Positions 20,955 through 32,013 of a DNA stretch of 64,000 nucleotides are shown one piece after another; the stretch's first letter is position 1; every line of letters begins with the position of its first letter. Location: assembly GCA_947561585.1 (NCBI GenBank), contig CANNZV010000435.1, positions 186,001-250,000 of the forward strand, read 5' to 3'. The translations under genes and the position numbers were made by a program. Origin of the DNA: Caprella mutica. Taxonomy: Eukaryota > Arthropoda > Malacostraca > Amphipoda > Caprellidae. Below the pieces are notes generated by a model. That model saw only the letters and a program-made list of their open reading frames with translations, was not told the origin of the DNA and ran no database searches.

Positions 20955-21168
20955 GGGTAAGTTCTTAATTATCGGTCAGTACTACATCTTCGGTCGTATA
21001 AGAAAAAACTATATAAAAATTGTTATTATTACACAGCGCTATCTAATACTTCTGCAAACCCGGGTTTGCAGAAGTATTAGATAGCACTGTGTAATAATAA
21101 CAATTTTTGTATTGTTTTTTCTTATATGACCGAAGATGTGGAACTGGCCGATAATTCGTAATTTACCC
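20955..21168. mobile_element. MITE family B, full-length foldback with CCCGGG core
   Basis: A 214-bp near-perfect palindrome. The ends are GGGTAAGTTCTTAATTATCG and the inverted ATTCGTAATTTACCC. The centre is GCAAACCCGGGTTTGC. It is almost identical to 24923-25136. Confidence 0.85.
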
Positions 21169-21349
21169 TAGTATATACACCACAAACCTGATAGCACTAT
21201 TATATCACTAATAGGTCTCCCTAATCCTTAGATAGGTACTAGTAAGTTATTAATCTATGTAAATGTGATACTAATTAGGCAACTAAAAAAAACTAAAAAG
21301 CTATTTAAGCTATTTACATAATAGAAAAGATAACAGCTAGTGCTATTGG

Positions 21350-22050
21350 TTAGGATTACTATGGGTAATCGTAACTATTACTATGGGTAATTGTTAGGAT
21401 TACTATGGGTAATCGTTAGGATTACTATTGCTAATCGTTAGGATTACTATTGCTAATCGTTAGGATTACTATTGCTAATCGTTAGGATTACTATGGGTAA
21501 TCGTTACTATTACTATGGGTAATCGTAACTATTACTATGGGTAATCGTAACTATTACTATGGGTAATCGTAACTATTACTATGGGTAATCGTTAGGATTA
21601 CTATGGGTATCGTAACTATTACTATGGGTAATCGTTACTATTACTATGGGTAATCGTTAGGATTACTATGGGTATCGTAACTATTACTATGGGTAATCGT
21701 TAGGATTACTATGGGTATCGTAACTATTACTATGGGTAATCGTTACTATTACTATGGGTAATCGTTACTATTACTATGGGTAATCGTTACTATTACTAGG
21801 GGTAATCGTTACTATTACTATGGGTAATCGTTACTATTACTATGGGTATTCGTTACTATTACTACGATTAATCGTTAGGATTACTATGAGTAATCGTTAC
21901 TATTATTATAAGTGATCGTTACTATTACTATGAGTAATCGTTACTATTACTATAGGTAATCGTTACTTTTACTATAGGTAATCGTTACTATTACTATAGG
22001 TAATCGTTACTATTACTATGGGTAATCGTTACCATTACTCAGCTTACAGA
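21350..22050 (+). repeat. 22-bp minisatellite, about 32 copies
   Basis: The unit is TTACTATGGGTAATCGTTAC plus TA, mixed with a TTAGGATTACTATGGGTAAT subtype. The TTAGG here is part of a 22-bp unit, not a telomeric TTAGG run. Confidence 0.93.
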
Positions 22051-22169
22051 TAGAGAAGTAATCGTTACCGCTATCTAGTACACTAAAAATACGAGGGTAA
22101 TCATATATACAAGATTATTAAGGTATCGAAAAGGGAATTCAAAAGAGGGAATTCATTCATATATTCTAC

Positions 22170-22215
22170 CCAGAGAAAAAGTTATGGTGGAGTCATAGAA
22201 GATTAAGAGGGGAAT
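22170..22215 (+). repeat. Single GGGGCCATAG-family arm
   Basis: AAAGTTATGGTGGAGTCATAG then AAGATTAAGAGG, one arm only, two substitutions from the family core. No inverted partner is visible nearby. Confidence 0.6.
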
Positions 22216-22278
22216 CCATTTAACCATCGATAATAACACTGTTAACGCAATATTTAGAAATACTGGTAATATATTATA

Positions 22279-23041
22279 CAGGGTGACCCACAAAAAAGCG
22301 TGGTCAACTTTAAATTCGTCCATTTAACAACAACTGTTGAAGGTACAGTTTTCTTTTAAGTATCATTTTGTTCGTTGAAGCCTTCTTCATCCAAAAATAA
22401 AATTTCATAAAGTTTTAATCATTTTTGTGAATATAACAACGACTTAATTGATGGGTGATGCAAATGGTCAGAAACGGACAATGAAGTAATTTCAAACATT
22501 AAAAATATCTTTATTAAACAAAATCTCTATTAATGAAACATATTTATTTCAAAGTTTTATGAGTATTCATTAACTTTTCCTTTTATAAAATATTGACAAT
22601 ATGGAGAAATGTGTTTAAGTACAAATAGGAAGGCTTGTCTTCAGATCGTACTGTCTTCTTGTGACCTGAAAATCTAAACTAGTGTCTTCATTTTAGTACC
22701 TAAACACTTTTCTCCAGAATGTCAATATTTTATAAAAGGAATATGAATATGAATATTCTCAACCTGGAAATGAATATGTTTCATTAATAGAGATTTTGTC
22801 TAATAAAGATATTTTTAATGTTTAAAATTACTTCATTGTCCGTTTTCTGACCATTTGCACCACCCATCAATTAAGTCGTTGTTATATTCATAAAAATATA
22901 AAAAAAATTATGAAAATTTAACTGTTGATGGTGAAATGTTCAACAAACAAAATGAAACTAAAATGTGCTGAAACTGTACCTACAATAGTTGTTGAAATAT
23001 ACGAATTTGAAGGTGGGTACCCCTTTTGGTGGGTCACCCTG
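22279..23041. mobile_element. 763-bp Tc1/mariner-like foldback element
   Basis: Ends CAGGGTGACCCACAAAAA and the inverted GGTGGGTCACCCTG are flanked by TA on both sides (22277-22278 and 23042-23043). Long inner arms are also inverted: AATCTCTATTAATGAAACAT at about 22525 faces ATGTTTCATTAATAGAGATT at about 22778. Most of the element is one large imperfect palindrome without a transposase. The ends match the 202-bp MITE at 16991-17192. Confidence 0.85.
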
Positions 23042-23044
23042 TAT

Positions 23045-23295
23045 ATGTTCAGTATACTGCTTATACAGTATACAGCTATACTGCTAATACAGTATACAGC
23101 TATACTGCTTATACAGTATACAGCTATACTGCTTACACAGTATACAGTTATACTGCTTATACAGTATACAGCTATACCGCTTATACAGTATACAGCTATA
23201 CTGCTTATACAGTATACAGCTATACTGCTTATACAGTATACAGTTATACTGCTTATACAGTATACAGTTATACTGCTAATACAGTATACAATTAC
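23045..23295 (+). repeat. 24-bp minisatellite, about 10 copies
   Basis: The unit is TACTGCTTATACAGTATACA plus GCTA. TACTG and CAGTA are self-complementary, so each unit can form a small hairpin. The array starts directly after the TA flank of the foldback element. All frames are open, giving spurious ORFs on both strands. Confidence 0.93.
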
Positions 23296-23529
23296 AGTGT
23301 TAACAAACGCGGTATGTATAGTTATATATATGTAACTATACATTGTATAATAAAATCTTTACAATATCCCCTCAATAACTATTAACATATGCAATATATA
23401 TTTTATTATAGAAAAAAGGTATTTAACCATTCATATTAATTATATAGAATAGCATATATTTATTACTCACATAACGATTGGGGAAGCCATTTTTATTCTC
23501 CACATTAAATAAAGCAGAATTAACCTGAA

Positions 23530-23760
23530 ATAAAATAAATATCAATTAATTTATAACCATTAAAATAAATATCTATCAATTTATAACCATTAAAATAAAT
23601 ATTTATTAATTTATAACCATTAAAATAAATATTTATTAATTTATAACCATTAAAATAAACATCTATCAATTTATAACCATTAAAATAAATATTTAATAAT
23701 TTATAACCATAAAAATAAATATCTATTAATTTATAACCATAAAAATAAATATCTAATAAA
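23530..23760 (+). repeat. 30-bp minisatellite, about 7.5 copies
   Basis: The unit is AATTTATAACCATTAAAATA plus AATATCTATT, with TTTATT and CTATCA variants. Confidence 0.9.
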
Positions 23761-23867
23761 TAAGTTACAGGTGTATTTCCCCAGTAAAGACACTGAAACT
23801 CTGGCACCAAACACCGTGGAGTTTTTGTTCTTTGAGCCAATGGATTTGGCTAATATATTCTACCAGT

Positions 23868-24440
23868 AACAGTAGGGATATAAGGTCAATCACCTTCTCT
23901 ATATTGGGTCAAAACAATAGGGACATAAGGTCAATCACCTTCTCTATATTGGGTCAAAACAATAGGGACATAAGGTCAATCACCTTCTCTATATTGGGTC
24001 AAAACAATAGGGACATAAGGTCAATCACCTTCTCTATATTGGGTAAAACAATAGGGACATAAGGTCAATCACCTTCTCTATATTGGGTCAAAACAATAGG
24101 GACATAAGGTCAATCACCTTCTCTATATTGGGTCAAAACAATAGAGACATAAGGTCAATCACCTTCTCTATATTGGGTCAAAACAATAGGACATAAGGTC
24201 AATCACCTTCTCTATATTGGGTCAAAACAATAGGGACATAAGGTCAATCACCTCCTCTATATTGGGTCAAAACAATAGGGACATAAGGTCAATCACCTTC
24301 TCTATATTGGGTCAAAACAATAGGGACATAAGGTCAATCACCTTCTCTATATTGGGTCAAAACAATAAAGACATAAGGTCAATCACCTTCTCCATATTGG
24401 GTTAAAACAATAGGGACATAAGGTCAATCACCTTCTCAAT
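23868..24440 (+). repeat. 45-bp minisatellite, about 12-13 copies
   Basis: The unit starts AGGGACATAAGGTCAATCAC and ends ATTGGGTCAAAACAAT. Several copies are 44 bp through single-base deletions, which break any reading frame and argue against coding. Confidence 0.93.
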
Positions 24441-24459
24441 ATTGTATCCAAGATACAAT

Positions 24460-24715
24460 GTATGTTATCCGTATCCATGATACGATGCATGGCATTCGTA
24501 GCCATGATACGATGCATGGCATCCGTATCCATGATACGATGCATGGTACCCGCATCCATGATACGATGTATGGTATCCGTATCCATGATACGATGCATGG
24601 TACCTGCATCCATGATACGATGTATGGTATCCGTATCCATGATACGATGCATGGTATCCGTATCCATGATACGATGCATGGTATCCGTATCCATGATACG
24701 ATGAATGGTATCCAA
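24460..24715 (+). repeat. 27-bp minisatellite built on GTATCCATGATAC, about 9 copies
   Basis: The unit is GGTATCCGTATCCATGATAC plus GATGCAT. The GTATCCATGATAC core is the half-palindrome at the centre of several MITE family B copies (for example about 34485-34520). The array follows the 45-bp array with only about 25 bp between them. Confidence 0.9.
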
Positions 24716-24922
24716 GTTACTAAAATGGTAACTGTCCTTAAAAGTAATCGAATTAATATACTTTAGCATATTAGTTAAAATATTAGTTAAAACTATTTGT
24801 TGTAAATTTTAACTCTTTACTATATTCGAAACAAATTATATTTAAATATCTACGTTAAAAATAACACTAGAATTCATTCTCTAAATCATTTCTAATAAAC
24901 ATGAATAATTAGAATCGACTTA

Positions 24923-25136
24923 GGGTAAGTTACGAATTATCGGTCAGTACTACATCTTCGGTCATATAAGAAAAAACAATATAAAAATTGTTATTATTAC
25001 ACAGTGCTATCTAATACTTCTGCAAACCCGGGTTTGCAGAAGTATTAGATAGCACTGTGTAATAATAACAATTTTTATATTGTTTTTTCTTATATGACCG
25101 AAGATGTAGTACTGACCGATAATACGTAACTTACCC
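24923..25136. mobile_element. MITE family B, intact copy with TA duplication
   Basis: A 214-bp palindrome with ends GGGTAAGTTACGAATTATCG and the inverted ATACGTAACTTACCC, and CCCGGG at the centre. TA lies directly outside both ends (24921-24922 and 25137-25138), which suggests a Tc1/mariner-type insertion. Confidence 0.88.
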
Positions 25137-25321
25137 TACATATTTTTTCCCATCTAATTATTGTTTTTTTTCCATTAGTGGTAAATTAAGAGAAAGTAAA
25201 ATGTTGCGTAATTTGTACAGTCTTTTGCTTTACAATCAGTATGCTAATATGTGTCCTTACTTTAATTATAGTCTTTATGAATTATCACCATACAAATAGA
25301 CTGTAAAGCACCTATATTATT

Positions 25322-25471
25322 GGGTGAGTTACGAATCATCGAACAGTTCCACATCTTCGGTCATATAGGAAAAAACTATATAATAAAAATTAAATAATTA
25401 TTATTATATCGTTTTTATCCTTATATGACCGAAGATGTGAAACTGGTCGATAATTCGTAACTTACCATTTA
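25322..25471. mobile_element. MITE family B, short copy without a core hairpin
   Basis: Left end GGGTGAGTTACGAATCATCG and right end CGATAATTCGTAACTTACC with the same subterminal CATCTTCGGTCATATAGGAA. The central palindrome is replaced by a short A/T stretch. Confidence 0.8.
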
Positions 25472-25689
25472 CACTGTATATAAGTTTTTTTTCCTATGGT
25501 ATAAGTATCTCACTAGAATTAATTAATACTATACTCACCTCTCTATTCATTGGTACTTTCTTTATATATAAACTAATTCACAATTCTTCATAATCATGAT
25601 ACACAGTGAAATAGCTATATATCACGTCATATTTAAATATAATATATATTACCATTAATATCACATATATAGCACCTGTATATCGTAAA

Positions 25690-26930
25690 TATATGGTAAT
25701 CCTATACCGTATACTACGTATATACAGTACTCTCTATATACTGTACACAATTTACTCAAAAATACCGTATATAGTTTACATATACCATATACAGTACTCC
25801 CATAAACTGTACGTATTTATACAATTCTCTCTCACATATACCGTATATATAAAGTTCTTCTATATACCGTATACATACACTAGTACTCCTATATACCGTA
25901 TACATACACTAGTACCCTATATACCGTATACATACACTAGTACTCCTATATACCGTATACATACACTAGTACTCTCTATATACCGTATACATACACTAGT
26001 ACTCCTATATACCGTATACATACACTAGTACTCCTATATACCGTATACATACACTAGTACTCCTATATACCGTATACATACACTAGTACTCCTATATACC
26101 GTATACATACACTAGTACTCCTATATACCGTATACATACACTAGTACTCCTATATACCGTATACATACACTAGTACTCCTATATACCGTATACATACACT
26201 AGTACTCCTATATACCGTATACATACACTAGTACTCCTATATACCGTATACATACACTAGTACTCCTATATACCGTATACATACACTAGTACTCCTATAT
26301 ACCGTATACATACACTAGTACTCCTATATACCGTATACATACACTAGTATTCCTATATACCGTATACATACAGTAGTACTCCTATGTACCGTATACATAC
26401 ACTAGTACTCCTATATACCGTATACATACACTAGTACTCCTATATACCGTATACATACACTAGTACTTCTATATACCGTATACATACACTAGTACTCCTA
26501 TATAACGTATACATACACTAGTACTGCTATATAACGTATACATACACTAGTACTCCTATATACCGTATACATACACTAGTACTCCTATATACCGTATACA
26601 TACACTAGTACTCCTATATAACGTATACATACACTAGTACTGCTATATAACGTATACATACACCAGTACTCCTATATACCGTATACATACACTAGTACTC
26701 TTATATACCGTATACATACACTAGTACTCCTATATACCGTATATACAAAGTACTCCTATATACCGTATACATACACTAGTACTCTTATATACCGTATACA
26801 TACACTAGTACTCCTATATACCGTATATAAAAAGTACTCCTATATACCGTATACATACGCTAGTACTCCTATATACAGTATATACAAAGTACTCCTATAT
26901 ACCGTATATACAGTACTCCTATATACCGTT
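25690..26930 (+). repeat. 29-bp minisatellite, about 36 copies, with a degenerate left flank
   Basis: From about 25860 the unit is ACTCCTATATACCGTATACA plus TACACTAGT. It contains the palindromes ACTAGT, GTATAC and TATATA. The left flank (25690-25855) carries more diverged TATACCGTATA motifs. Right-hand units lose the CATACACTAGT part. Confidence 0.95.
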
Positions 26931-26934
26931 TATC

Positions 26935-27410
26935 TCCTCTGGACCTGCACAACTTCAACCCCATCCCGTCACAGTGCCCTGTTTCGGTATTTGGATCACG
27001 AAGCCAAACTTAGTAGGGGAATTCGAACTCATATCGATTTTACGAGGAGTTCAGCTGGGCCGGAATATAACATATATATAGGCTTCAAAACGACACAAAA
27101 AAAACTTTTTTGTGTTTGTCTGTTTGCTCAAAAAACGGGTTAGGCCTCTTGCTTTTTTTTAACTGTGAGAAAAGTGGATGCTTTTTATCACGCATTCCTG
27201 GATGCGTTTCGGAACAAAATACTTTTTTTTACTTATATGTAATAAATCAGTAAATTTTTGCTGGGGGGATGTTGAACATTTCAACCGACGGACGGTGTAC
27301 GGTAATAGGTATCATTACCAGGTATTAAGGATGCATATTATGGTTGTATTTAGTGCATGGTTAATGAATGCACTGCCATCAAAACAAATGATACACGAGT
27401 ATTAAACGTC
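26935..27410. other. Unclassified tract, possibly mobile-element remnant
   Basis: It is less AT-biased than its neighbours (for example CCCGTCACAGTGCCCTGTTT), with a TTTTTTGTGTTTGTCTGTTT stretch typical of old interspersed repeats. A 75-codon frame at 27178-27405 has no recognisable domain. No gene is called. Confidence 0.35.
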
Positions 27411-27930
27411 ATGCATATTGTAAATTACCTATCCATTATTTAAGGTTTAATAGAAAAATTTGCATACGTTCCATCTATTTATTCTATTATAACTATAATA
27501 TATTAGTTCATTTTAATGACCTTTAACAGTTCAAATGTTTTTTTTCAAATTATCAACATATTTCAAAATATATAAAGTATATAAATTATAATACATACGT
27601 TCCAATATCGACTTCATAATAAAACATAATTGGATTTTTCCCTTAATTATTCTGACCCGAACATAAATTGGAGACAAAAAACTTCTAGATTTTCTTTGGT
27701 ATATATCTATCTGTATAACTGAATATGCATATGTTTATATAACATATAGATTCTTTTAGTTGGGAATTAGTTAATTTATCTTAAGTGGTCTAATAACAAA
27801 AGGTAGGTATTTATATTTATCCTTCTTATTCAGTTAGACTCATTAATTAGAGAGAACCATTGAGAAGCTTGCCAATATAACTCTGAATAGTTAGAGTACT
27901 GGCTAATACCTACCAAAATACTGATGCTAT
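27411..27930. other. AT-rich intergenic DNA, nothing recognised
   Basis: No frame, RNA gene or repeat that I can support. Confidence 0.45.
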
Positions 27931-27934
27931 ATAT

Positions 27935-28450
27935 AATACTGCTGTAAATGGCTTATATACTGCTGTAAATGGCTTAAATACTGCTGTAAATGGCTTGAAT
28001 ACTGCTGTAAATGGCTTGAATACTGCTGTAAATGGCTTAAATACTGCTGTAAATGGCTTGAATACTGCTGTAAATGGCTTGAATACTGCTGTAAATGAGT
28101 TAAATACTGCTGTAAATGGGTTAAATACTGCTGTAAATGGCTTAAATACTGCTGTTAATGGCTTAAATACTGCTGTAAATGGCTTAAATACTGCTGTAAA
28201 TGGCTTAAATACTGCTGTAAATGGCAAAAATACTGCTGTAAATGGCTTAAATACTGCTGTAAATGAGTTAAATACTGCTGTAAATGGCTTAAATACTGCT
28301 GTAAATGGCTTAAATACTGCTGTAAATGGCTTAAATACTGCTGTAAATGGCTCAAATACTGCTGTAAATGGCTCAAATACTGCTGTAAATGGCTCAAATA
28401 CTGCTGTAAATGGCTCAAATACTGCTGTAAATGGCTTAAATACTGCGCTA
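27935..28450 (+). repeat. 21-bp minisatellite upstream of the POU gene, about 25 copies
   Basis: The unit is TAAATACTGCTGTAAATGGC plus T, very uniform, with CTTGAA, GAGTTA and CTCAAA variants. Because 21 is a multiple of three, long repetitive frames appear on both strands. They lack start and stop context of a gene. The array ends about 0.97 kb before the POU start codon. Confidence 0.94.
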
Positions 28451-28454
28451 AAAT

Positions 28455-28880
28455 ACCTATCTAAATAGTAATGCAAATTTCGACGTTCAAAGACTACCTC
28501 GGGTCAAACATCGGCAGATAACAAAGTTCGACGTATGGCGAAAAAAATGGTATAATAAAAAATAATGGTAATTTTTTTTTGAGAAATATCGTGATCTGTT
28601 GAATAACTCTATTGTAGTTAAACGAATAATTCCATTTAAAAACATATTGTGAAATATATTTACTATAAAATTATATTTAAAGTGTATAGTAAAAGATATT
28701 ATATATCAACCAAATATTTTGATTTTGATTAAAAGAAAATTTGAAATAATTTAAGATCGTTGAAATTTTCGAATCGTATTTTAGCAAAATATATATTTTC
28801 ATCCAATGCAATAATTTGGAGAGTATTCTTTTTCTAAGAAATTTCTCCAAATTACCAATGCGTTTTAGAAGGAAGTACCA
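28455..28880. other. AT-rich spacer upstream of the POU promoter
   Basis: Nothing is recognised except a short inverted pair: AATTTGGAGAGTATTC near 28813 and AGAAATTTCTCCAAATT near 28838. Confidence 0.45.
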
Positions 28881-28884
28881 CGCG

Positions 28885-29414
28885 CGATTTTGGTGTAGTT
28901 TATAGGTGCGGACTGTAACCGCGGTCTCGGGGCAGATCTCGCTTGCCGCTATTTAAGGGGCGGGCAAAGGAGGGGGTGGGGCGACAGTCTAAAATATCCT
29001 TACTCCTTCTTCCACCAATACAATAATTTAACAGGAAATCCGTCATCCTTATAACAATCGTAGTTTAGAAAGAGCAAACTTTCTATAAGGTTTCATTCAC
29101 TGTCACCGCATTCAGTGGGAAAATGTGCAGTGCAAAGTATCTATATAATTTGACCCTTTTGCTTAATCTCTGCGCAATTATGGATCACATATTTTATTTT
29201 GATATGTTCTATAGTGATCTATCGGTGTCCTGGTAGCAAAAATGCTGTTGGCCAATAAGATGAGGGGCGGGGCTTACGACCGACAGTGGCCAGGAAAGGG
29301 TGGAGCTTAGGCAGCAGAGAGGGCGGTGTTGAGACTCGAATTAAGTCAGTTGGTATTCGGTTGTCGTAGTGGAAACAAGTCTGCTACGGCTCTTTGTTTG
29401 TTGTTAAAAGTGTA
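28885..29414 (+). promoter_or_regulatory. GC-rich promoter and 5' UTR of the POU gene
   Basis: G+C rises sharply here. GGGGCGGG (Sp1-type GC box) lies at 28957-28964, next to TATTTAAG at 28950-28957. A second cluster has CCAAT at 29252-29256 and GGGGCGGGGC at 29264-29273. A TCAGTT initiator-like sequence sits at 29346-29351, 67 bases before the ATG. An in-frame TAG at 29367-29369 rules out extending the protein much upstream. I cannot tell which cluster drives transcription. Confidence 0.6.
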
Positions 29415-30608
29415 ATGGCGACAACGACTTACCTCGCTTCAAGTGCAGTGTGTTCTGAACAAGTTGGTCTTGGTGTTCCAGACTGTCTCACAATGAACAT
29501 TGTTAATCATCAGGGCTACGGCCGTGAGCACCACGAAATGAAATATATGCCCCAACAAGGGGGCATGCCACATAACCCGTGGATGGGTTTGGCAAATACA
29601 GAACATCACTGGGCCACAGCTATGCATCCACACAGTTTGCATCAAGATATAAAACCACAACACACAGATATGGGTTTGCACCACCGAGCCCACCCAATGG
29701 CCCACGGCTGGCAGCCCCCCGTAAGCTCACCATATAGTATTGCCACATCTAGCAATGGTGGCTCTCCTTTGGCACCCCATCCAGCAGCATATGCCATGAA
29801 CGGCATGTTGCCCCACCAAATGCACGCCGGGCACCCCTTACGGGATATGCACTGTGATTCCCCCATAACTCCAGACCCACATTTACACCACGAACACGAA
29901 GAAGAAACCCCCACATCCGACGACCTGGAACAATTCGCTAAGTCCTTCAAGCAAAGGCGAATTAAATTAGGATTTACACAAGCAGACGTTGGTCTAGCTC
30001 TCGGTACACTATATGGTAATGTCTTCTCACAAACTACAATATGCAGGTTTGAAGCTCTTCAATTATCCTTTAAAAATATGTGTAAATTAAAACCTCTACT
30101 AATGAAGTGGTTGGACGAGGCAGACTCCACCACAGGCAGTCCCACTTCCATCGATAAAATTGCAGCTCAGGGGAGGAAACGCAAAAAGCGCACCTCTATC
30201 GAAGTTTCTGTAAAGGGAGCCCTCGAAACACATTTTAGCAAACAACCGAAGCCCACAGCACCAGAAATAACACATTTAGCAGAACATTTACAATTAGAAA
30301 AAGAAGTTGTACGAGTTTGGTTCTGCAACAGACGACAAAAGGAGAAACGAATGACCCCACCTGTGAATGGTCAGGGACCAGATCATATGAATGGTAATGG
30401 CACTGCTCCGGGTCAGCAGCTCTCAGCAACGGGTGATTATGGACAAACTAGAGGATTAGAAATGCCACAAGATATTAAATGCGGACCATATTCCCATCAA
30501 ACAATACACGGCTCTCCTCTTCCTCCACGATATTCCCCTCCCGGTCCAATCATCTCGCCTCAAATGCCCATCCACAGCGTGGCGCAAACGTTGACAGCGT
30601 CCCATTGA
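29415..30608 (+). CDS. vvl: POU class III homeodomain transcription factor, single exon, 397 aa
   Basis: This is a nuclear DNA-binding regulator of the Brn-1/2/4, Drosophila ventral veins lacking (Cf1a) and C. elegans ceh-6 group. That group acts in neural and ectodermal or tracheal development and binds octamer-like sites. The start ATG at 29415 has G at -3 and +4. Residues 1-163 are His-, Met- and Pro-rich and include an EMKYM motif. The POU-specific domain spans about 164-238 ([12 protein letters not shown] at 186-197, SQTTICRFE at 205-213). The linker (237-253) with [12 protein letters not shown] is class III-like. The homeodomain spans about 254-313, beginning [10 protein letters not shown], with the recognition helix WFCNRRQ at 302-308 including the POU-typical Cys. 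The C-terminal tail carries HGSPLPP and a [12 protein letters not shown] stretch. It is intronless, as in Drosophila. The class assignment is firm; the arthropod-style symbol assumes an arthropod host. Confidence 0.96.
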   Translation: MATTTYLASSAVCSEQVGLGVPDCLTMNIVNHQGYGREHHEMKYMPQQGGMPHNPWMGLANTEHHWATAMHPHSLHQDIKPQHTDMGLHHRAHPMAHGWQPPVSSPYSIATSSNGGSPLAPHPAAYAMNGMLPHQMHAGHPLRDMHCDSPITPDPHLHHEHEEETPTSDDLEQFAKSFKQRRIKLGFTQADVGLALGTLYGNVFSQTTICRFEALQLSFKNMCKLKPLLMKWLDEADSTTGSPTSIDKIAAQGRKRKKRTSIEVSVKGALETHFSKQPKPTAPEITHLAEHLQLEKEVVRVWFCNRRQKEKRMTPPVNGQGPDHMNGNGTAPGQQLSATGDYGQTRGLEMPQDIKCGPYSHQTIHGSPLPPRYSPPGPIISPQMPIHSVAQTLTASH

Positions 30609-30893
30609 TGTTCAGCCCCCAGGCCCGAGTCCCAGCCATCGTATCCACCAACAGTGTCCTCTGAGATGAACACATCCGAGAATTCAACCGTGACCAGTAT
30701 GCTGGAAAGCAGCCGCAGCTCGCTTTCGCACTGGAACAGCTTCAGCAGCAAGCTCACCGCCGGTAGGTCTTCTCCGGTTATGAATTCAACTTCATCTTCA
30801 GTTCCGGATCTCTCTGGTGCAAATTGGCCCGCGGCCTGGATTTCAGACGCTCTGAAACAGCGTAATATGAACATGAACAGATTCCAGTGTTAG
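30609..30893 (+). other. In-frame 94-codon extension after the POU stop (readthrough candidate)
   Basis: Directly after the TGA at 30606-30608 the same reading frame continues open for 94 codons to TAG at 30891-30893. The stretch is Ser-, Asn- and Pro-rich, ends NMNMNRFQC, and by my count has G or C at 56 of 94 third positions, unlike the AT-rich DNA beyond. Possibilities are stop-codon readthrough, a recent or erroneous stop, or GC-rich 3' UTR that is open by chance. The frame also contains an ATG at 30666, but separate initiation there is less likely. Confidence 0.5.
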
Positions 30894-31099
30894 ATACTAT
30901 GTAGTGAAAGTGACGGTAGAACTGTGGGTTGTTACATTTCTACCTGCCGAAGCAGGATGAACTTAGTCCCCTAATTTTGCTTTCTATGCTCTGTTTTGAG
31001 TCAGTTCACTTCATATTTGTTTCGATGCTTCACATGGTAGCTGTTAGAATGAAACTTCAAAATAGTAGTGTTTCTATTACAAAGGTAAACATTATCTGC

Positions 31100-31527
31100 A
31101 ATAAATACCTTAAGAAATCAAAACGTTGTTATATTTATCATTATAAGGTTCATTTTATGGTGGGTCCTTAAGCGTGTATCTACTATTTTATTATTATTGT
31201 AGCTTTTAATGCAACTGTTTAATATGATTTGTTAATTGATGGTATAACGTTTTGAATATTATTACACAGATATTTTGTTTTGTTTTGATATCTTAGGGAA
31301 TGTGTATATAAGGTATTTTCGTTGTAAATAAATAAACAAAAGATGTTTAAGGCTACTTGTGATATGTCTTTAATATAGTGGTGAATTGACTTCACCACCT
31401 TGTGTATATTACAATTTTGTACAGTTTGAAGAAACTATATATACGACCTAATTTATTTCTTATTAATTATATAAATAGATTAAATCATGTTTTGGATGGA
31501 AATCTGTACCAACCTACTCGAAATAAA
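31100..31527 (+). terminator. Candidate poly(A) signals of the POU gene
   Basis: AATAAA occurs at 31100-31105, 31327-31332 (overlapping a second at 31331-31336) and 31522-31527. The tandem pair near 31330 looks the strongest. The preceding AT-rich sequence is probably 3' UTR. Confidence 0.45.
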
Positions 31528-31529
31528 CT

Positions 31530-31930
31530 TTCAATTTGTTGTCGAAATTTCTTTTTTCATAAATGGTTTGAAAACCATTGAAGTTGACTCAGGAATCGCC
31601 TTGCAATTAAAATCAAAATAACAATTTAATTCAGTAGATATAGGGTCTTTAATTAAAAAACTAACTAACGTTATCCAAAAACCGAATTACTTAAATGTAT
31701 CCTAAATCACTAGAAAATAAGGCTTAAAAATGTCCGTTGTTGAAGAATATTTAATTTATGTTTCCCCACCTCAGTTTCAATATGCCATATCAAAACCTAA
31801 CTAACTCAATACTTTCAATATACTTTACAGTTCTTTTCAATTTGATTTGATATGAATTAAATTGTCCTTTTTAAAATTAGTTTAAATTAAATTATTATTT
31901 CCAATATTGGTTAAACAGATCATGTGGCCA
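31530..31930. other. AT-rich DNA downstream of the POU gene
   Basis: No gene, RNA or repeat recognised. Confidence 0.45.
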
Positions 31931-31935
31931 AATCT

Positions 31936-32013
31936 CAGGTAGCGAAACATCTCGGGAAATATAGTGTCCCAATATTGTGACCATCTTTTGACCCCGAGAT
32001 ATTTCGCTACCTG
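31936..32013. mobile_element. 78-bp foldback element
   Basis: CAGGTAGCGAAACATCTCGG at the left and CCCGAGATATTTCGCTACCTG (shared arm of about 20 bp with one mismatch) at the right enclose a 36-bp middle with ATATTGTGACC-type sequence. It is a short hairpin MITE or remnant. Confidence 0.65.

Noticed and set aside
21350..22050. TTAGG motifs suggesting arthropod telomeric repeats
   Set aside because: TTAGG occurs once per 22-bp unit in some copies only. There is no TTAGG tandem run.
27995..28468. 157-codon frame of repeated NTAVNGL, and long minus-strand frames over it
   Set aside because: 21-bp repeat artefact with open frames on both strands. No promoter or splice evidence.
29394..29414. Seven extra codons upstream of the POU ATG
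   Set aside because: This extension starts at TTG, not ATG. The first ATG in frame is 29415, and an in-frame TAG lies at 29367.
30560..30874. 104-codon minus-strand frame opposite the POU 3' end
   Set aside because: It is a shadow of the GC-rich plus-strand frame. No domain or promoter is seen.
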